Notes: generated by a model from the letters alone, not told the origin. A DNA stretch of 64,000 bases from Pseudoips prasinana (GCA_951640165.1 OX621240.1:6956713-7020712), one strand, 5' to 3'. Counted from the first letter of the stretch, positions 21,595-32,336 are shown. Program-made: numbers and translations.

Positions 21595-21786
21595 ACGGGG
21601 AAGGCATAAATAAAGAAAAGAAAATAATGTGTCATGTGGTGTTTATCCATGCCTCTTTCTGCAACGTTCTCTCGGGATTTTTAGCTCTGACCATCCTCAG
21701 AATATTATTCATGTTGTAGTAGCAATTAAGTTAGTAAGTTTAACTTATATTATAAAATGCTTAATTTATGTAGTCGTCAAATGTAA

Positions 21787-21867
21787 AATATCAGTTATCT
21801 GGATTCCATAAGACAAGCTCTGTTTTGTTTGAAATCAGATGGCCGTGGGTTAATGTCACAGGATAAA
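21787..21867 (+). mobile_element. SINE family C tail fragment
   Basis: TATCAGTTATCTGGATTCCA, then GAAATCAGATGGCCGTGGGT and TGTCACAGGAT; head and body are missing. Confidence 0.5.
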
Positions 21868-21885
21868 AAAATATATACATTAGAA

Positions 21886-22125
21886 ACGGTCACCGTAGCC
21901 TAGTTGGTAATGCTCCTGCCTACGAAGCTGGTGGTCCTGGGTTCGAATCCCGGTAAGTGCAAGTATTTGTGTGATGAGCACGAATATTTGTTTCTGAGTC
22001 ATGGATGTTTTCTATCTATATAAGTATGTATATATATCGTCGCCTGGTACCCATAGTACAAGCTTTGTTTAGTTTGGGGCTAGGATGATCTGTGTGACAT
22101 TGTCCCGAGATATTATTATTATTAT
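21886..22125 (+). mobile_element. SINE family A, full length
   Basis: Box A TAGCCTAGTTGGT, box B GGGTTCGAATCCCGG, body and (ATT)n tail all present; slightly shortened in the (TCTA) segment. Confidence 0.9.
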
Positions 22126-22215
22126 AAACATTTTAAACAATTTTATCAAGCATGTCTTGCTTGAAAAGAAGAGAAACGATTAAAAATATGCTCACGCTCA
22201 ACTTTGGTTCCCACG

Positions 22216-22277
22216 CCCAAAATTGGTAGGTTTTCTCAACAGGAACTTGCACCTTGTGCAAACCTACCAACTTTGGG
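22216..22277. repeat. Short inverted repeat (hairpin)
   Basis: CCCAAAATTGGTAGGTTT at 22216-22233 pairs with CAAACCTACCAACTTTGGG at 22259-22277 around a 25-base loop. It may be a collapsed MITE. Confidence 0.6.
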
Positions 22278-22279
22278 CT

Positions 22280-24030
22280 AGTTACAAATCTATACGTTAT
22301 TCTAAACTATGATCAACCTTCGTAATAAATCTAAGGCATATCAATTGACTAGTAGAGACGTAAAAACAATAACAGATATACTCTTTGGAAGTATAATATT
22401 AGTATAGATGTAGCTACAAGTGGTCCTGCTGCTTGCCCCAGTAGATGCTTGACAATGACACATCTTAAACAACACAGCACCTAATCGCGAAAATATTAAT
22501 GGCAATAAACAACAATTACTCGGAGTAATGAATGTCCCACTAACGTCATTACTCGTGTAAGTGTAAGAGCTTATAATAAGTAATATAATGTTATATGCAA
22601 CGGATAGCTACGGGGAAGATATGGCGGGCTCTTCGACTACACGCTTTGTAGTGCCGCGGGGCTAGGGCTGCCGGCTATAGTTTTTATGCATAATTTATTG
22701 ACTACAATTACATTCAGAAACTATGCGATGAGGTCTCGTAGCTTCCGGATAATTCTGATGTATAGTTATTATAATAGTGGCGGGATAGCGGCATGGCATG
22801 CATGGTAGAGTACGTAGTTTGTCTTGCAGAAAACATATGATATTTTTAACTAACGTCAAACGGTCTTAATAATTTATGTACCGTATTTATTTATCCTGTA
22901 GTGATTCAATAGAGTTTTTGATATCATTCTATCACAAACTTACGAAGTTGAATATATTGTTCGACAAATCTGGTATTTAATAATTAAGGGCTTAAGATTT
23001 CCCGTGGTTTGGAAGTGATTTACTTAGTGAAAATTGCTAGAGCTATTTAGCCTCTATCTAAAATATGACATTCTTTTTATTAAAATGCAATTCAATAATT
23101 ATGATGTTTAACTGTTTCAGATGGGCTGATTCCTGCCCAGCTCAGAACGTGGCAAGAAAATTAGACGAATACATGTATTTTATGTTATTTAACGTATTTT
23201 ATGCTCTTTTTAAAGACGACCCACCTGAATGTAAGCGTTAACCGTACAGTATGATATTTAACAATATTAATCTTTAACAAAATTTGTAACCCACACTAAA
23301 TAACGTTATAATGTTAAACATAACATAACACACACAAACACATCTAATTAGGTTGTGTTTATTAATGTGTGTAATCCAATTCCAGAATACTTGTTTTGCT
23401 CATTTTAATGATAAATCGTAAACATCATCAATTGTTAATGTTATCACATTAAATCCTTTAATAATATGCGAATCAATAAATCTCGCAGCACAGCCCTAAC
23501 GTCATGTACATACGATACGGGACGAGCTTTGTTTTGTCCGTCCACAGACTACAGCCGATATTAGACTTCAACTATTTTATTATTATCTAATCGATATTCC
23601 TCTTTCCTTGTAAGGTATTTCTTGTGGATAAAAGCTGCATTCGTATTATATATTTTATTTAAAAAGGTATTACTTGATTGTAAATTTAGCTTTATTGAGT
23701 GCATCTATTTTGCCCATGGATGTGGTTTACCACAGAATATTTTTTAGACGATTTAGTTCTATTTGTAACTGGCTCTAAATCTTCGTGAATAGCTAAGAAA
23801 CAGCAGATGTCCACCTAGCCCTGAATATTATAGAACAAGAAAGGTCGTACACCGTCAACCTTGCGGTCAGATATAGGAGGATCGCAAGAAAGCACATTAG
23901 CCAGAACAGACAACTCAAGATAGAACTACTTACATACAGTAGAAAAGTAAAAAGATCAGACCCAGTTATTTTCTTAAGTATCCCGCATAATACTGTTTTA
24001 GCGTATCTTGATTCTTTAACAGTCGTGTTA
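22280..24030. other. AT-rich interval, nothing recognised
   Basis: GC-richer words at 22600-22670 (GGCGGGCTCTTCGACTACAC, GTGCCGCGGGGCTAGGGCTG). No gene or second-copy repeat found. Confidence 0.35.
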
Positions 24031-24037
24031 AAAATGA

Positions 24038-24250
24038 CTGGCTGCACGTGTAGTACAGTGGTTAAGACAGTTGCCTCGCGACTTCGTGACCCGGGTTCGA
24101 TTCCCGCACAGGATCATTATTTGTGTGACTCAGATATAGTTGAGTGAGCCTGAAAGTACTCTGTGTCAGTACAGACCCCCCAAGCTAGGTACCCCACAAC
24201 GCAGGGATTCAATACCCTAGTGCTCGTTGTATTTGTATGTAAAAATGGCA
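24038..24250 (+). mobile_element. SINE family F, full length
   Basis: GCACGTGTAGTACAGTGGTT as box A region and CCCGGGTTCGATTCCCG as box B. The tail has GTACCCCACAACGCAGGGAT and CCCTAGTGCTCGTTG. The middle differs from the 18.2-kb copy by an insertion around GATATAGTTGAGTGAGCC. Confidence 0.8.
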
Positions 24251-24489
24251 ATTTCTATGAAAAGAGAAACTTTGATGGCAAATTTGTATTGTATTGAAAT
24301 TTGTAGATTATACTTGAATTTTGTGAAGTGTTTCAACTGATATGACACAATTATATATGAAACCATCATAAATACCATAATAAAATTCTGGAATTAATAA
24401 CCTCGTACTTTTGAGGTCAGTTAAAATGTTTAGCCTGACCTTTGTTTGAAGATGAAAGTAACGAATGCCAGTAAGTATGACCCTGGATG

Positions 24490-24592
24490 AAAGAGAAGGA
24501 CCTTGAAAGTATTCATCCATAACGATAAAATATCAGATTTTATAACTGATATTTTAGCGTTATGAATGAATACTTTTACGCTGCTTCTCTTT
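24490..24592. repeat. Long hairpin with 46-bp arms
   Basis: AAAGAGAAGGACCTTGAAAG...AAAATATCAG (24490-24535) is the inverse of CTGATATTTT...GCTGCTTCTCTTT (24546-24592), with a 10-base loop and a few mismatches. Most likely a minimal foldback MITE. Confidence 0.7.
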
Positions 24593-24687
24593 AGTAAAGA
24601 AATTGAAACGTTTTAAAATAACGAGTTATCAATGTGACAGTATGACTTTTTTTTTTTTTTTTGTGACTGAATTGTTCAAAAAATCTA

Positions 24688-24764
24688 GTTTGTCTCTGAC
24701 ATGGCGTGGCTTATACATTTTTGTCTATAGATTACGACCGAGACCACCTTAACGCCGCTGAATC
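24688..24764 (-). mobile_element. Tail fragment of the 5S/tRNA chimeric SINE
   Basis: Minus-strand GTTAAGGTGGTCTCGGTCGT and AGCCACGCCATGTCAGAG match the tail at 53910-53960. Confidence 0.5.
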
Positions 24765-24811
24765 TCTGCAGCATAGAGACGTTCAGAAATTAAACCATTT
24801 TGGTTATCTAT

Positions 24812-25092
24812 GATCTGAGTTTTTGGCGCCAACGCGGAAAAGGACGCATCGAGGCTATGTATTATTTTCAAAAACTGGTGTACATTCGAGTTTTTATTTA
24901 TTGTAAATATGGTGGATTTTTAGACATAACTTCTTCGACAACGTACACAAGTGGAGGAAAGTGCGATATTGCCGTGAATTGTGATTTTCAGTGTTGAAAC
25001 CAAAACTCCATAGAAGCCTCTAGTAAAGTCTCCACTGCTTTACTGGGGTAAGACTATGACTTGACTGTGACGGACGTGACGGACATGACTGA
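24812..25092 (+). repeat. Dispersed ~265-bp repeat with coding-like frame, copy 2
   Basis: TTTTTGGCGCCAACGCGGAA, CGCATCGAGGCTATGT, GACAACGTACACAAGTGGAG and CTCCACTGCTTTACTGGGGT match copy 1 (13488-13752) in inverted orientation. The peptide TTYTSGGKCDIAVNCD is shared. Flanks differ, so it is a transposed rather than segmentally duplicated unit. Confidence 0.5.
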
Positions 25093-25856
25093 CTGACTTT
25101 GAAATATAAATATTACAACTGAAGACGAGGCGGTATGGTCACAGATCTAAGCCTGCCCAAAGAAGGCGAAAAAAAAAGCTATGATCTTTTTATCAATTAT
25201 CGACCGGTGAGAAGAACTAATGCGATATATGATACACGTAACGCAAAAGATATGAACGATGTCAAACGAAACCCATCTCTATCTAGTTGTTAGTCTCGTA
25301 GCTATAACGTTTCGTAGTGCACGCACTACAATTAAATTATCATAGGGAAGTCACCGCACGCGACCTGAGACTTATAGGGACGAGTTCCCGCCGACAGCAA
25401 AATGTCGTAACTTAAAAATTTGCAGAAATAAATTGCACTACTATAATGTCCTTCCAACACTCAACTAAAGAAAACAAAAGATACATATAAACTTTAAACG
25501 TAAAAATCAGACATTTTAATAATAAATACTGATTTATGCAAAACTTACTACATTGTTTCTTGTATATTCTTACGAAAGGATTTAACTGTGTAAGGTATTG
25601 AGTGGATTTTATACTGTGCTGTTACATTTTGATTGAGCCCCAAGATAACAAAAGATAAGTAGATTTTGATTTATTACTTCAATTATGTTTTAAAAAGCAT
25701 AAATATGATATATATAACTTTCCAAAGCTGTGTTAGACTGAAAAACATACTTTGTTATTGGAAATTACAATGTGATAAAGACTAAGGATAACATTAGTAA
25801 GGACTAACTTGAAAAAAAATACATTAAAATGTTTCAAATAAGACTAAATAAATTTT
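25093..25856. other. AT-rich interval, nothing recognised
   Basis: 25300-25400 is somewhat GC-richer (CACCGCACGCGACCTGAG). No feature. Confidence 0.35.
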
Positions 25857-26130
25857 TATCGTGCCGTGATTCAGTTGGTAGAGAATCTGGATACAAATAA
25901 AAAGTTTGCGGTTCAATTCTCGGACAGGACAAATAAATGTGTTCATGAAATTTGGTTATCTTGGTTTAAATATTCTGTGTATTGTGTATATAATTAAGTA
26001 TTTTATTGTAAAAGCCAAGTCACCCCCAAAGTGCTTCGGAAGACACGTTCCCGGTTGTAATCATTAGACATTAGTTGATAAGCCATGTCGAAGGGCGACT
26101 TGAAATACTCAGAGTATTTCCCTAGAAATC
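25857..26130 (+). mobile_element. tRNA-headed SINE with the same tail as the 5S SINE
   Basis: Head GTGATTCAGTTGGTAGAGAA (box A) and GCGGTTCAATTCTCG (box B). The tail TGCTTCGGAAGACACGTTCC, CGGTTGTAATCATTAGAC, AAGCCATGTCGAAGGG, GACTTGAAATACTC is that of the 5S-headed copies. Confidence 0.7.
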
Positions 26131-26980
26131 CCATTCGAAAAAGTAAGTAAGTCATTAAAGTAATATTTCTGAAATTCACAAATTAAAATGGCATAAAGAA
26201 GGTTATTAACTCAACAGGATTATTTTTCTTTACGTGTTACGCAATTTCTCAGTTGTCTATGAATGCTTTTCGAAAAATATCTTTTTATTCTATGGCAAAT
26301 GCTTTCAAAGATAGTTCTGTTTTTAAAACTAGTAATTATTTGATTTAGAAGTTCTCAAAATATATAAATCTTAAGTTACTCAGCGAGTCGTTGCGAGTCT
26401 CGACTGGGTGGTTGACGTCAATTACCGGAGTTATTGCGCGGACTGATCGTGAGTCGTCCGGCGCATGTAAGGTGCCCTATCCGGAATGCGACCACTTCTT
26501 AGCGGCGTGATGTGCTTCGAAGATTCGCCCGCTTTTCGGCCCGAATGTGGCTATTCATTATTTAAATTAAGAATTCCTTAGAAGTGAATTTCGTGACGGG
26601 CGATTTTGAACCGACCTAAAGGGGCTGTCAATTCGACCCATTAATATTTATGTATGTTATACATACATATTTTATTCCTATTGCTTATTGTTAAAATATG
26701 AATAACAAAATAAGTTCCTATACCTAATATATATATATGGTTCCTATGAAGTTGCTATGTGTATCATGAAAAAGAATAATAAAGTCAGTCTATTGCGGAA
26801 AACCAACGTGTTTGTTTTAGGTTATGGGCTAATATCCAGAATTTTCGGTTATTACTGAGTAAATTGTATAAAACAGTCGAAAATAGTTAATTATGCACAG
26901 AAGTATGGCTGTGAACTATATTCCAAGTATTTCAACATTAAAATATGACGAGTGGTGTGTTTAGAATCTGTTGGTGCTTG
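26131..26980. other. Interval with GC-rich block 26390-26640
   Basis: The block is CpG-rich (CAGCGAGTCGTTGCGAGTCT, GGAGTTATTGCGCGGACTGA, TCGTCCGGCGCATG) and single-copy here. No long frame is seen. It is a candidate promoter or exon-proximal sequence; the flanks are AT-rich. Confidence 0.35.
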
Positions 26981-26989
26981 ACAACCTTG

Positions 26990-27125
26990 TAAATTATATC
27001 AAGTTGGAGCCAGATGCCGGCTTCGAGAGTAAAGCGTCAGATGACGCAAAAGCCAAGGCGAAGTCTGTAGACTATGTGGTGACGGCGACAAAAATCACAT
27101 CTAATCCCGTAGAAGGCACCCAACG
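26990..27125 (+). mobile_element. RTE 5'-region fragment
   Basis: GACTATGTGGTGACGGCGAC and CATCTAATCCCGTAGAAGGC match the RTE/mini-element 5' block. The upstream GATGACGCAAAAGCCAAGGC may be further 5' RTE sequence not present in the 34.5-kb copy. Confidence 0.45.
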
Positions 27126-27330
27126 ATACCTCAGATCCCTTGTCCCACTTGGGGGACTGAAAGTTTATTTATTTATTAACCATCTTACATTAACGGTTAG
27201 ACCAAACATATAAGTCATAGGTTACAGTAGTAGTAGACTAGTAGTAGACTTCACATGCCAGCAATAACATTTATGGAAGAACTCTCAGACCTCACGATAT
27301 TTTCCTTTTATTACTATTTTTAATACGTTT

Positions 27331-27435
27331 GTACAGACGCCAGCACATCAATCTACCACATTCTGTCAAATTTCCCCAATTGAAAGTGAACCTTTTGCTT
27401 ATGTGATAAAGTTGAAAATTTGTAAAATTCCGTAC
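27331..27435. mobile_element. Palindromic MITE lacking its right arm
   Basis: Left end GTACAGACGCCAGCACATCA and the central segment TTTGCTTATGTGATAAAGTT match the 141-bp MITE. The right inverted arm is deleted and the sequence ends at GTAC (27432). Confidence 0.7.
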
Positions 27436-27614
27436 ATGAATTCAAAAGGTCAGTAGTGTGCACCTCGGGTTATGAACTTGAGACCATTGACTCTAGACCA
27501 ACCACTAGGCTAACTCGACTATACAAGGCGTAAGATTAGTGGACGTAATTCAGGAGCTTAATTTGTCTGTGGCTCAGAACAACGTGCGCAACAAAATACA
27601 CAATGCCAACTTAT

Positions 27615-27862
27615 ACTTAGTGACAGCGTTATTCAAGGCCTCAGACATGACTTAATGTGTGTTGCCTAATACCTACAATCCGGACCGAGCCTATGGATGG
27701 GTGACCGCCAAAGTGGTTTAATTTCACAACGTCTCCGTTCTTCGGAAAAAACATTAATCTGTTGGTCTCGGTTGTAGTAGTTAGAAAACAGTCGATAAGC
27801 CCACAGTCAGATATCATAACATGTAAGAGGGCTAATGGGCGGCTTTAACAACTGAAACTGGG
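27615..27862 (+). mobile_element. 5S rRNA-derived SINE, diverged
   Basis: CGAGCCTATGGATGGGTGAC + CGCC keeps the 5S box C. The tail GTCTCCGTTCTTCGGA...GTCTCGGTTGTAGTAGTTAG and GGCTAATGGGCGGCTT is the family tail. The 5' part is degraded. Confidence 0.65.
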
Positions 27863-27921
27863 GTAACCAGTTTAATCTTTTTATTCATATATATCAGTCT
27901 TTTATCTTTGCAATTTTTTTG

Positions 27922-28064
27922 TGCCTGCCTCGTTGGAGTAGCGGTAGCGTGGTCTATCGCAGATATTGGGTTCAAATCCCGGGTCGAACCAAAAATTACT
28001 TTTGGGAGCTTTCTGTTAAGAAAATTTATCAGTGTCAAAAAAATCTGGGACTTGGTGGTATTAT
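27922..28064 (+). mobile_element. SINE family B, left half (split by SINE A)
   Basis: Head CTCGTTGGAGTAGCGGTAGC, box B GGGTTCAAATCCCGGG and body GGGACTTGGTGGTATTAT. It resumes at TATTATATACGCCCGTGCC (28255). Confidence 0.8.
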
Positions 28065-28250
28065 CCGTTCGAATCCCGGTAAGTGCAAATATTTGTGTGA
28101 TGAGCACGAATATTTGTTTCTGAGTCATGGATGTTTCCTATGTATTTATCTATCTATATAAATATGTATATCGTCGCCTGGTACCCATAGTACAAGCTTT
28201 GCTTAGTTTGGGGTTAGGATGATCTGTGTGACATTGTCCCTATATACTAC
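28065..28250 (+). mobile_element. SINE family A, 5'-truncated, nested in SINE B
   Basis: Starts within box B (GTTCGAATCCCGGTAAGTGC) and runs to ACATTGTCCCTATATACTAC. TATTAT on either side may be a short target duplication. The insertion makes SINE A younger than this SINE B. Confidence 0.8.
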
Positions 28251-28251
28251 T

Positions 28252-28437
28252 ATACTATTATATACGCCCGTGCCTCAGAGAGCACGTAAAGCCGTCGGTC
28301 CTGTACCTAACTTCTTTCCGGTTGTGTCGTTACTCGTCCGATCGGATCATGAGAGTGATGGAATAGAAACTGACCCTGTGTTTGCGCAGACACTTATGCT
28401 CTATAATATATCCCGTGCAGAGAGGCTTTTTGTTTTG
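28252..28437 (+). mobile_element. SINE family B, right half
   Basis: CGTGCCTCAGAGAGCACGTA, GGATCATGAGAGTGATGG and TATAATATATCCCGTGCAG, colinear with the 27922 half. Confidence 0.8.
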
Positions 28438-28476
28438 ATAGCTTTTATTAGTATTAATATTAGTTTTGATAGTTTC

Positions 28477-28787
28477 ATCAGCATCATCATCATATCAGCC
28501 GAAAGACGTCCACTGCTGGACAAAGGCCTCCCCCATAGATCTCCACAATTGCCGGTTTTGCGCTATTCGCATCCAGCAGTTTCCAGCGACCCGCACAAGA
28601 TCATCGGTCCATCCTGTAGGGGGCCTGCCCATGCTGCGTCTTCCGGTTCGTGGTCGCCACTCGAGAACCTTTCTGCCCCAACGGCCGTCGGTTCTACGAG
28701 CTATGTGCGCCGCCCACTGCCACTTCAGTTTTGCAATTCTTCGGACTTTGGTTCACCTGCGAATTTCGACATTTCTGATTCGATTAT
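28477..28787 (-). mobile_element. RTE LINE 3' fragment, antisense
   Basis: Minus strand runs from GAATCAGAAATGTCG through CAAAACTGAAGTGGCAGTGG and AGGTTCTCGAGTGGCGACCA to GTCCAGCAGTGGACGTCTTT and (ATG)n. The CGACCA at the equivalent of 37630 is intact here, unlike the stop in the 34.5-kb copy. Confidence 0.8.
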
Positions 28788-28944
28788 CGTTTTGATAGTT
28801 TATGTTGTAAAAAAGGGTGCAGTCAGGTATTAGTCTTTTAAATTAAGCTATTGGTTAAGAGCCTTCTGCGCTATCAAACCGCCTTACCTTCCATTCTTTA
28901 ATGTTAATATAGTAGAACTAAATTTCATAATAATAGATTATTAA

Positions 28945-29440
28945 CTTATTATTTATTTAAGGATTTCGGAAAATATATCTGATAAAACAGACCGCACGGA
29001 CGGACTAATAATTTTTTTTGTAACTTTTATACTGTCCACTATATTTATATACTGAACTAGCTGTGCCCCCCGGTATTACCCGCGTAAAGCTTTATAAATT
29101 ATCACAGCTCCTCTCCTGTAGGTGATGTCGTGATAATATATACCCTATATGTTGACCCGACCTCATAGTAATATTCATGCAAAATTTGAAGTAAATCCAT
29201 GCAGTACTTTTTGAGTTTAGCCCGGACATACATACAGACAAACAGATAAACAGACAAAAATTCTATTTTCGGCTTCGATATCGATTTTTGATCAAGCCCC
29301 AAGTATCCATTTACAAAAATATTCAATGTACAGTTTTGACTTTCCTACGATTTTATTATATGTATATAGATTGTGAGCTTGAGAAGTACAAGTGTATGTT
29401 AATACCCAAGTGTGGAGTAAATTTCATTATTTCATAGAAC
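28945..29440 (+). mobile_element. LINE 3' end interrupted by a Helitron
   Basis: 28965-29056 (AACAGACCGCACGGACGG, ACTGTCCACTATATTTATAT) and 29371-29440 (GTACAAGTGTATGTTAATAC) are continuous in the paralogue at 18660-18850. The Helitron at 29057-29370 separates them. Confidence 0.7.
29057..29370 (-). mobile_element. Non-autonomous Helitron, complete
   Basis: Reverse complement starts TCTATATACATATAATAAAA and ends GCGGGTAATACC...GGCACAGCTAG, between A and T. The empty site is visible in the related LINE at 18797. Confidence 0.88.
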
Positions 29441-29837
29441 ACTGGGTACACTACCAGCTGCCTGTCACTCTAATTACTCATTCCATTCTACGGTTGTCTA
29501 AATTAAGCGATAATATCACCAATTGTGAGTTCCACGAATTTGAAGGTTTTATTGTAAATATTTAAATGTTAATGTAATAAAGTGTCTCTCTAATGTCAGG
29601 TAAGTTTCATTTATTTATTGCAGACCATATGCCAGAAAAGTTGTTACAGTAATTGGAATTACAATGGACCCTGTAGGGCACGGCATTCTTAGAAGAGAGG
29701 AGGAAGTCATTATTAGAATAATACCTTTGAAATATAATTAAATTTAAACTTGGTTTTTATAGAATATATTATTTTAGTTGTTGATTATTGAAATCAGTTA
29801 TTGTAATAGTTTAGTTAGTAAAATAAAATAATTTAAT

Positions 29838-30088
29838 AATAATAATATCCTGGGACATTATTCATACACGGCCATCTGATCCCTAACTGAGCACAACTTA
29901 TACTATGGAAACCAGATAACTGATATACTACTTTTCTTTTGTAAATACATACTTATATAGATATATACACCCAGACTCAGGACAAACAAACATGTTCATG
30001 CACACAAATATCTGTCCTGGGTGGGAATCAAACCCACGACCTCCGGCGTGAAAAGCAAGCATTTGCCAACCACGCCAACAGGCCCGTC
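29838..30088 (-). mobile_element. SINE family C, full length
   Basis: Minus-strand head with box A TTGGCGTGGTTGGC, box B GGTTTGATTCCCACCC, full body, and tail ending GTCCCAGGATATTATTATT. It ends 19 bp from the stop codon of the putative exon at 30107. Confidence 0.88.
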
Positions 30089-30106
30089 AAATTAAATATT
30101 TTATTG

Positions 30107-30209
30107 TTATTGAAAGCTCATGCGTTTCCTCTTAATTGCTAGGAATGCACGGACGCTGTCGACGTCACGCCGCCGCCCGGTGGATATTGATTTGGTCCAT
30201 GACAAAGTT
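30107..30209 (-). CDS. Putative second coding exon (unidentified host gene)
   Basis: If a 99-nt GT-AG intron (30308 down to 30210) is removed, the frame of the exon at 30309-30406 continues without a stop as RTLSWTKSISTGRRRDVDSV and then RAFLAIKRKRMSFQ to TAA at 30109-30107. The stretch is GC-rich in an AT-rich setting. The acceptor (CATCGTAATAG) has a weak pyrimidine tract, and the splice is my inference. The protein is not recognised. Confidence 0.25.
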
Positions 30210-30308
30210 CTATTACGATGTTAATAAAAGTGGTTTTCCTATTGCAAGTGCCTCTACTGACATATCGTCAACTGAAAGAATAATTCACTAAGTGTAATAA
30301 AAAACTAC

Positions 30309-30406
30309 CTCGCCTGCCTCTTGATCTTGTTGTCAAACTTCACAGTACTGTGGTCCAGGTTGATGGCTCCCGGCGCTGTCATGGAGAGAACCTTGGACGT
30401 CGCCAT
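30309..30406 (-). CDS. Putative coding exon with start codon (unidentified host gene)
   Basis: From ATG at 30406 the minus strand reads MATSKVLSMTAPGAINLDHS then TVKFDNKIKRQA. It then reaches GAG|GTAGTT, an acceptable splice donor (unspliced, a stop follows at 30307). Codon choice is GC-rich at third positions and it lies in no repeat family found here. The frame is also open upstream to 30439, so it could be an internal exon. No family recognised. Confidence 0.4.
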
Positions 30407-30414
30407 ATTGTTGC

Positions 30415-30422
30415 TGACGTCA
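30415..30422. promoter_or_regulatory. CRE-type palindrome near putative start codon
   Basis: TGACGTCA, the CREB/ATF consensus, sits 9 bp upstream of the ATG at 30406 (minus strand). It may be chance, or part of a promoter if transcription starts close by. Confidence 0.3.
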
Positions 30423-30854
30423 CATAACGTATACACAGTTCATTTAAAAGGTTACTTAATAAATATGTACGTTTTACTTTTAAACGCCAATGGTAGTCTT
30501 TCTTATGTTTTATACAACGTGAAAACTGGATTGATAGTAATACTACAGTAGGCTTATAACGAATCTGCAAAAAAACGTGTGCACAAATTAGTAGGAAATT
30601 GTTGTACAGAGTACGCAGGTGAACCTATGTTATTATATAGATTTATATAAAACACACATTACAGTCAAGACAGTTTTATTCACTTTTACGGAATGACAAC
30701 CAACAAGTCAAAACACGCTTAATGTGGCAGATTACTATTTATATATGGAATGCTGCCAGTGCAGTGATATGGAACCTCCAACAAAATTAGAGCTCTCGAT
30801 GGGAACGCAAAAAACTACATAAGAGATATTTCGTATTGGCGGACTTCACGCAAT

Positions 30855-31125
30855 TATTATCGTGACAGCCGCATAAAGCGGACGTCCACTGTCCAGCAGT
30901 GGCCTTTCTAAAAGATATCTCAATAGAGTTGTGTCCATCATTTGGATACAACTCCTTTTTTGTTTAGGGATATGCCATAATTGCCAGGATTGGCAGACGG
31001 GTTGGCGATCGCAGTATGATGGTACACAGATAGGCGCTGCTGCCCGTTGTCTGTGAGGTATTCCCTTGGGTCGACCCCACGGGATCAATTGGGGTGGTGA
31101 TATTCTTTGCCATCAGCCACACGGG
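30855..31125 (-). mobile_element. RTE-derived mini-element
   Basis: Minus strand: AGAATATCACCACCCCAATT, GGTCGACCCAAGGGAATACC, AGACAACGGGCAGCAGCG, GCGATCGCCAACCCGTCTGC, then the RTE 3' end GGCCACTGCTGGACAGTGGA. An internal patch near 30930-30960 is duplicated relative to 14277. Confidence 0.7.
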
Positions 31126-31282
31126 AAAGGTACATATCTTTCCTCTAGTTAAATAACACACACAATAACAGAAAAAAAGTTTTCCGTCAAATGGAATCTG
31201 AACTTTACTTCTGGTACTAGTGACTCGCTTATTATTATTATATTATTAAATCAATACTTTACGACAAATAATGACTTATAAT

Positions 31283-31356
31283 AATAATACTAATATCCTG
31301 GGACATTATTTACACATGGCCATCTGATCCCAAACTAAGCAGCCCAGCTTATACAG
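31283..31356 (-). mobile_element. SINE family C, tail only
   Basis: Minus strand tail GTTTGGGATCAGATGGCCAT and GTCCCAGGATATTAGTATT; 5'-truncated at GTATAAGCTGGGCTGC. Confidence 0.65.
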
Positions 31357-31577
31357 GCAAATCATAATTTTAATAAAGTTCTATAATTTTGTTGAAAACA
31401 AAATAAAAACCGTTATACTCGTGATTATAGAATTTTTAAAATCAGTCAAGTGGTTTTTGAGTTTATTCATTACCAACCAGCACATAAAATCATTTATTTT
31501 TATTTTATTAGTATAGAATATCTAACTGTAATAGCAGTAGTCCAACTACCAGCAGTGGAATGAATTTATTATTATTA

Positions 31578-31880
31578 TCTATACATATAATAAAATCGTA
31601 GGAAAGTCAAAACTGTACATTGAATATTTTTTTAAAAGCATATGTGACGTGATATAATATCGATATCGAATCCAAAAATATAGTTTATAGAATTTTTGTC
31701 TGTTTGTCTGTCCGGGCTAAACTCAAAATATACTGCATGGATTTACTTCAAATTTTGCATGAATATTACTAAGAGGTCGGGTTAACATATAGGCTACATA
31801 TTATCACGCTATCACCTACGGTGGAGGAGCTGTAATCATTTATAAAGTTTAACGCGGGTAAAACCGCGGGGCACAGCTAG
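31578..31880 (+). mobile_element. Non-autonomous Helitron, complete
   Basis: Starts TCTATACATATAATAAAATC and ends GCGGGTAAAACCGCGGGGCA + CAGCTAG, with host A at 31577 and T at 31881. Its 3' hairpin is perfect. No coding capacity. Confidence 0.92.
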
Positions 31881-32336
31881 TTATTATTAAAGTAGTACTT
31901 TACACTAGATACTGACTTTTGTATGCAAATTTTTGATATGTAGGGTATTATTATTGTAATTGTAATAGGGATTTCTAAATTTCTTGAAAAAATAAAAAAA
32001 ACTCAAGATAGTTAGTCAGTAAGTCAGTACAGTCAGTGAAATCAGTTCTTTTAAGCATTCTGTCACCTATGAAAAAGGTTCATTATGACCAAGTATCTTG
32101 GGCTTTATTTTGTTTCCGGTTTTGAGTTTATCCATTACAAACAAAAGCACAAAAATCTTTTTCTTTTATTTTTTAATTTAGAATTTATAACTGACATAGC
32201 AGTGATTACTGCCAGCAGTGGAATTAACTTGTATATATGTATACGTGTAAGGCAATCCGGAGTCGGAAAGTTGTCGGTTTTAGAACTCCGTGCATCGGAA
32301 TGCATGCGATGCTGTTCTCCTGGATTGGCATGGCTA

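Noticed and set aside
24490..24592. Firm microRNA call for the hairpin
   Set aside because: Arms are longer than a typical pre-miRNA and there is no expression evidence; kept as an inverted repeat only.
28219..28833. 204-codon open frame
   Set aside because: It crosses SINE A, SINE B and an antisense RTE fragment; no protein family and no conserved frame.
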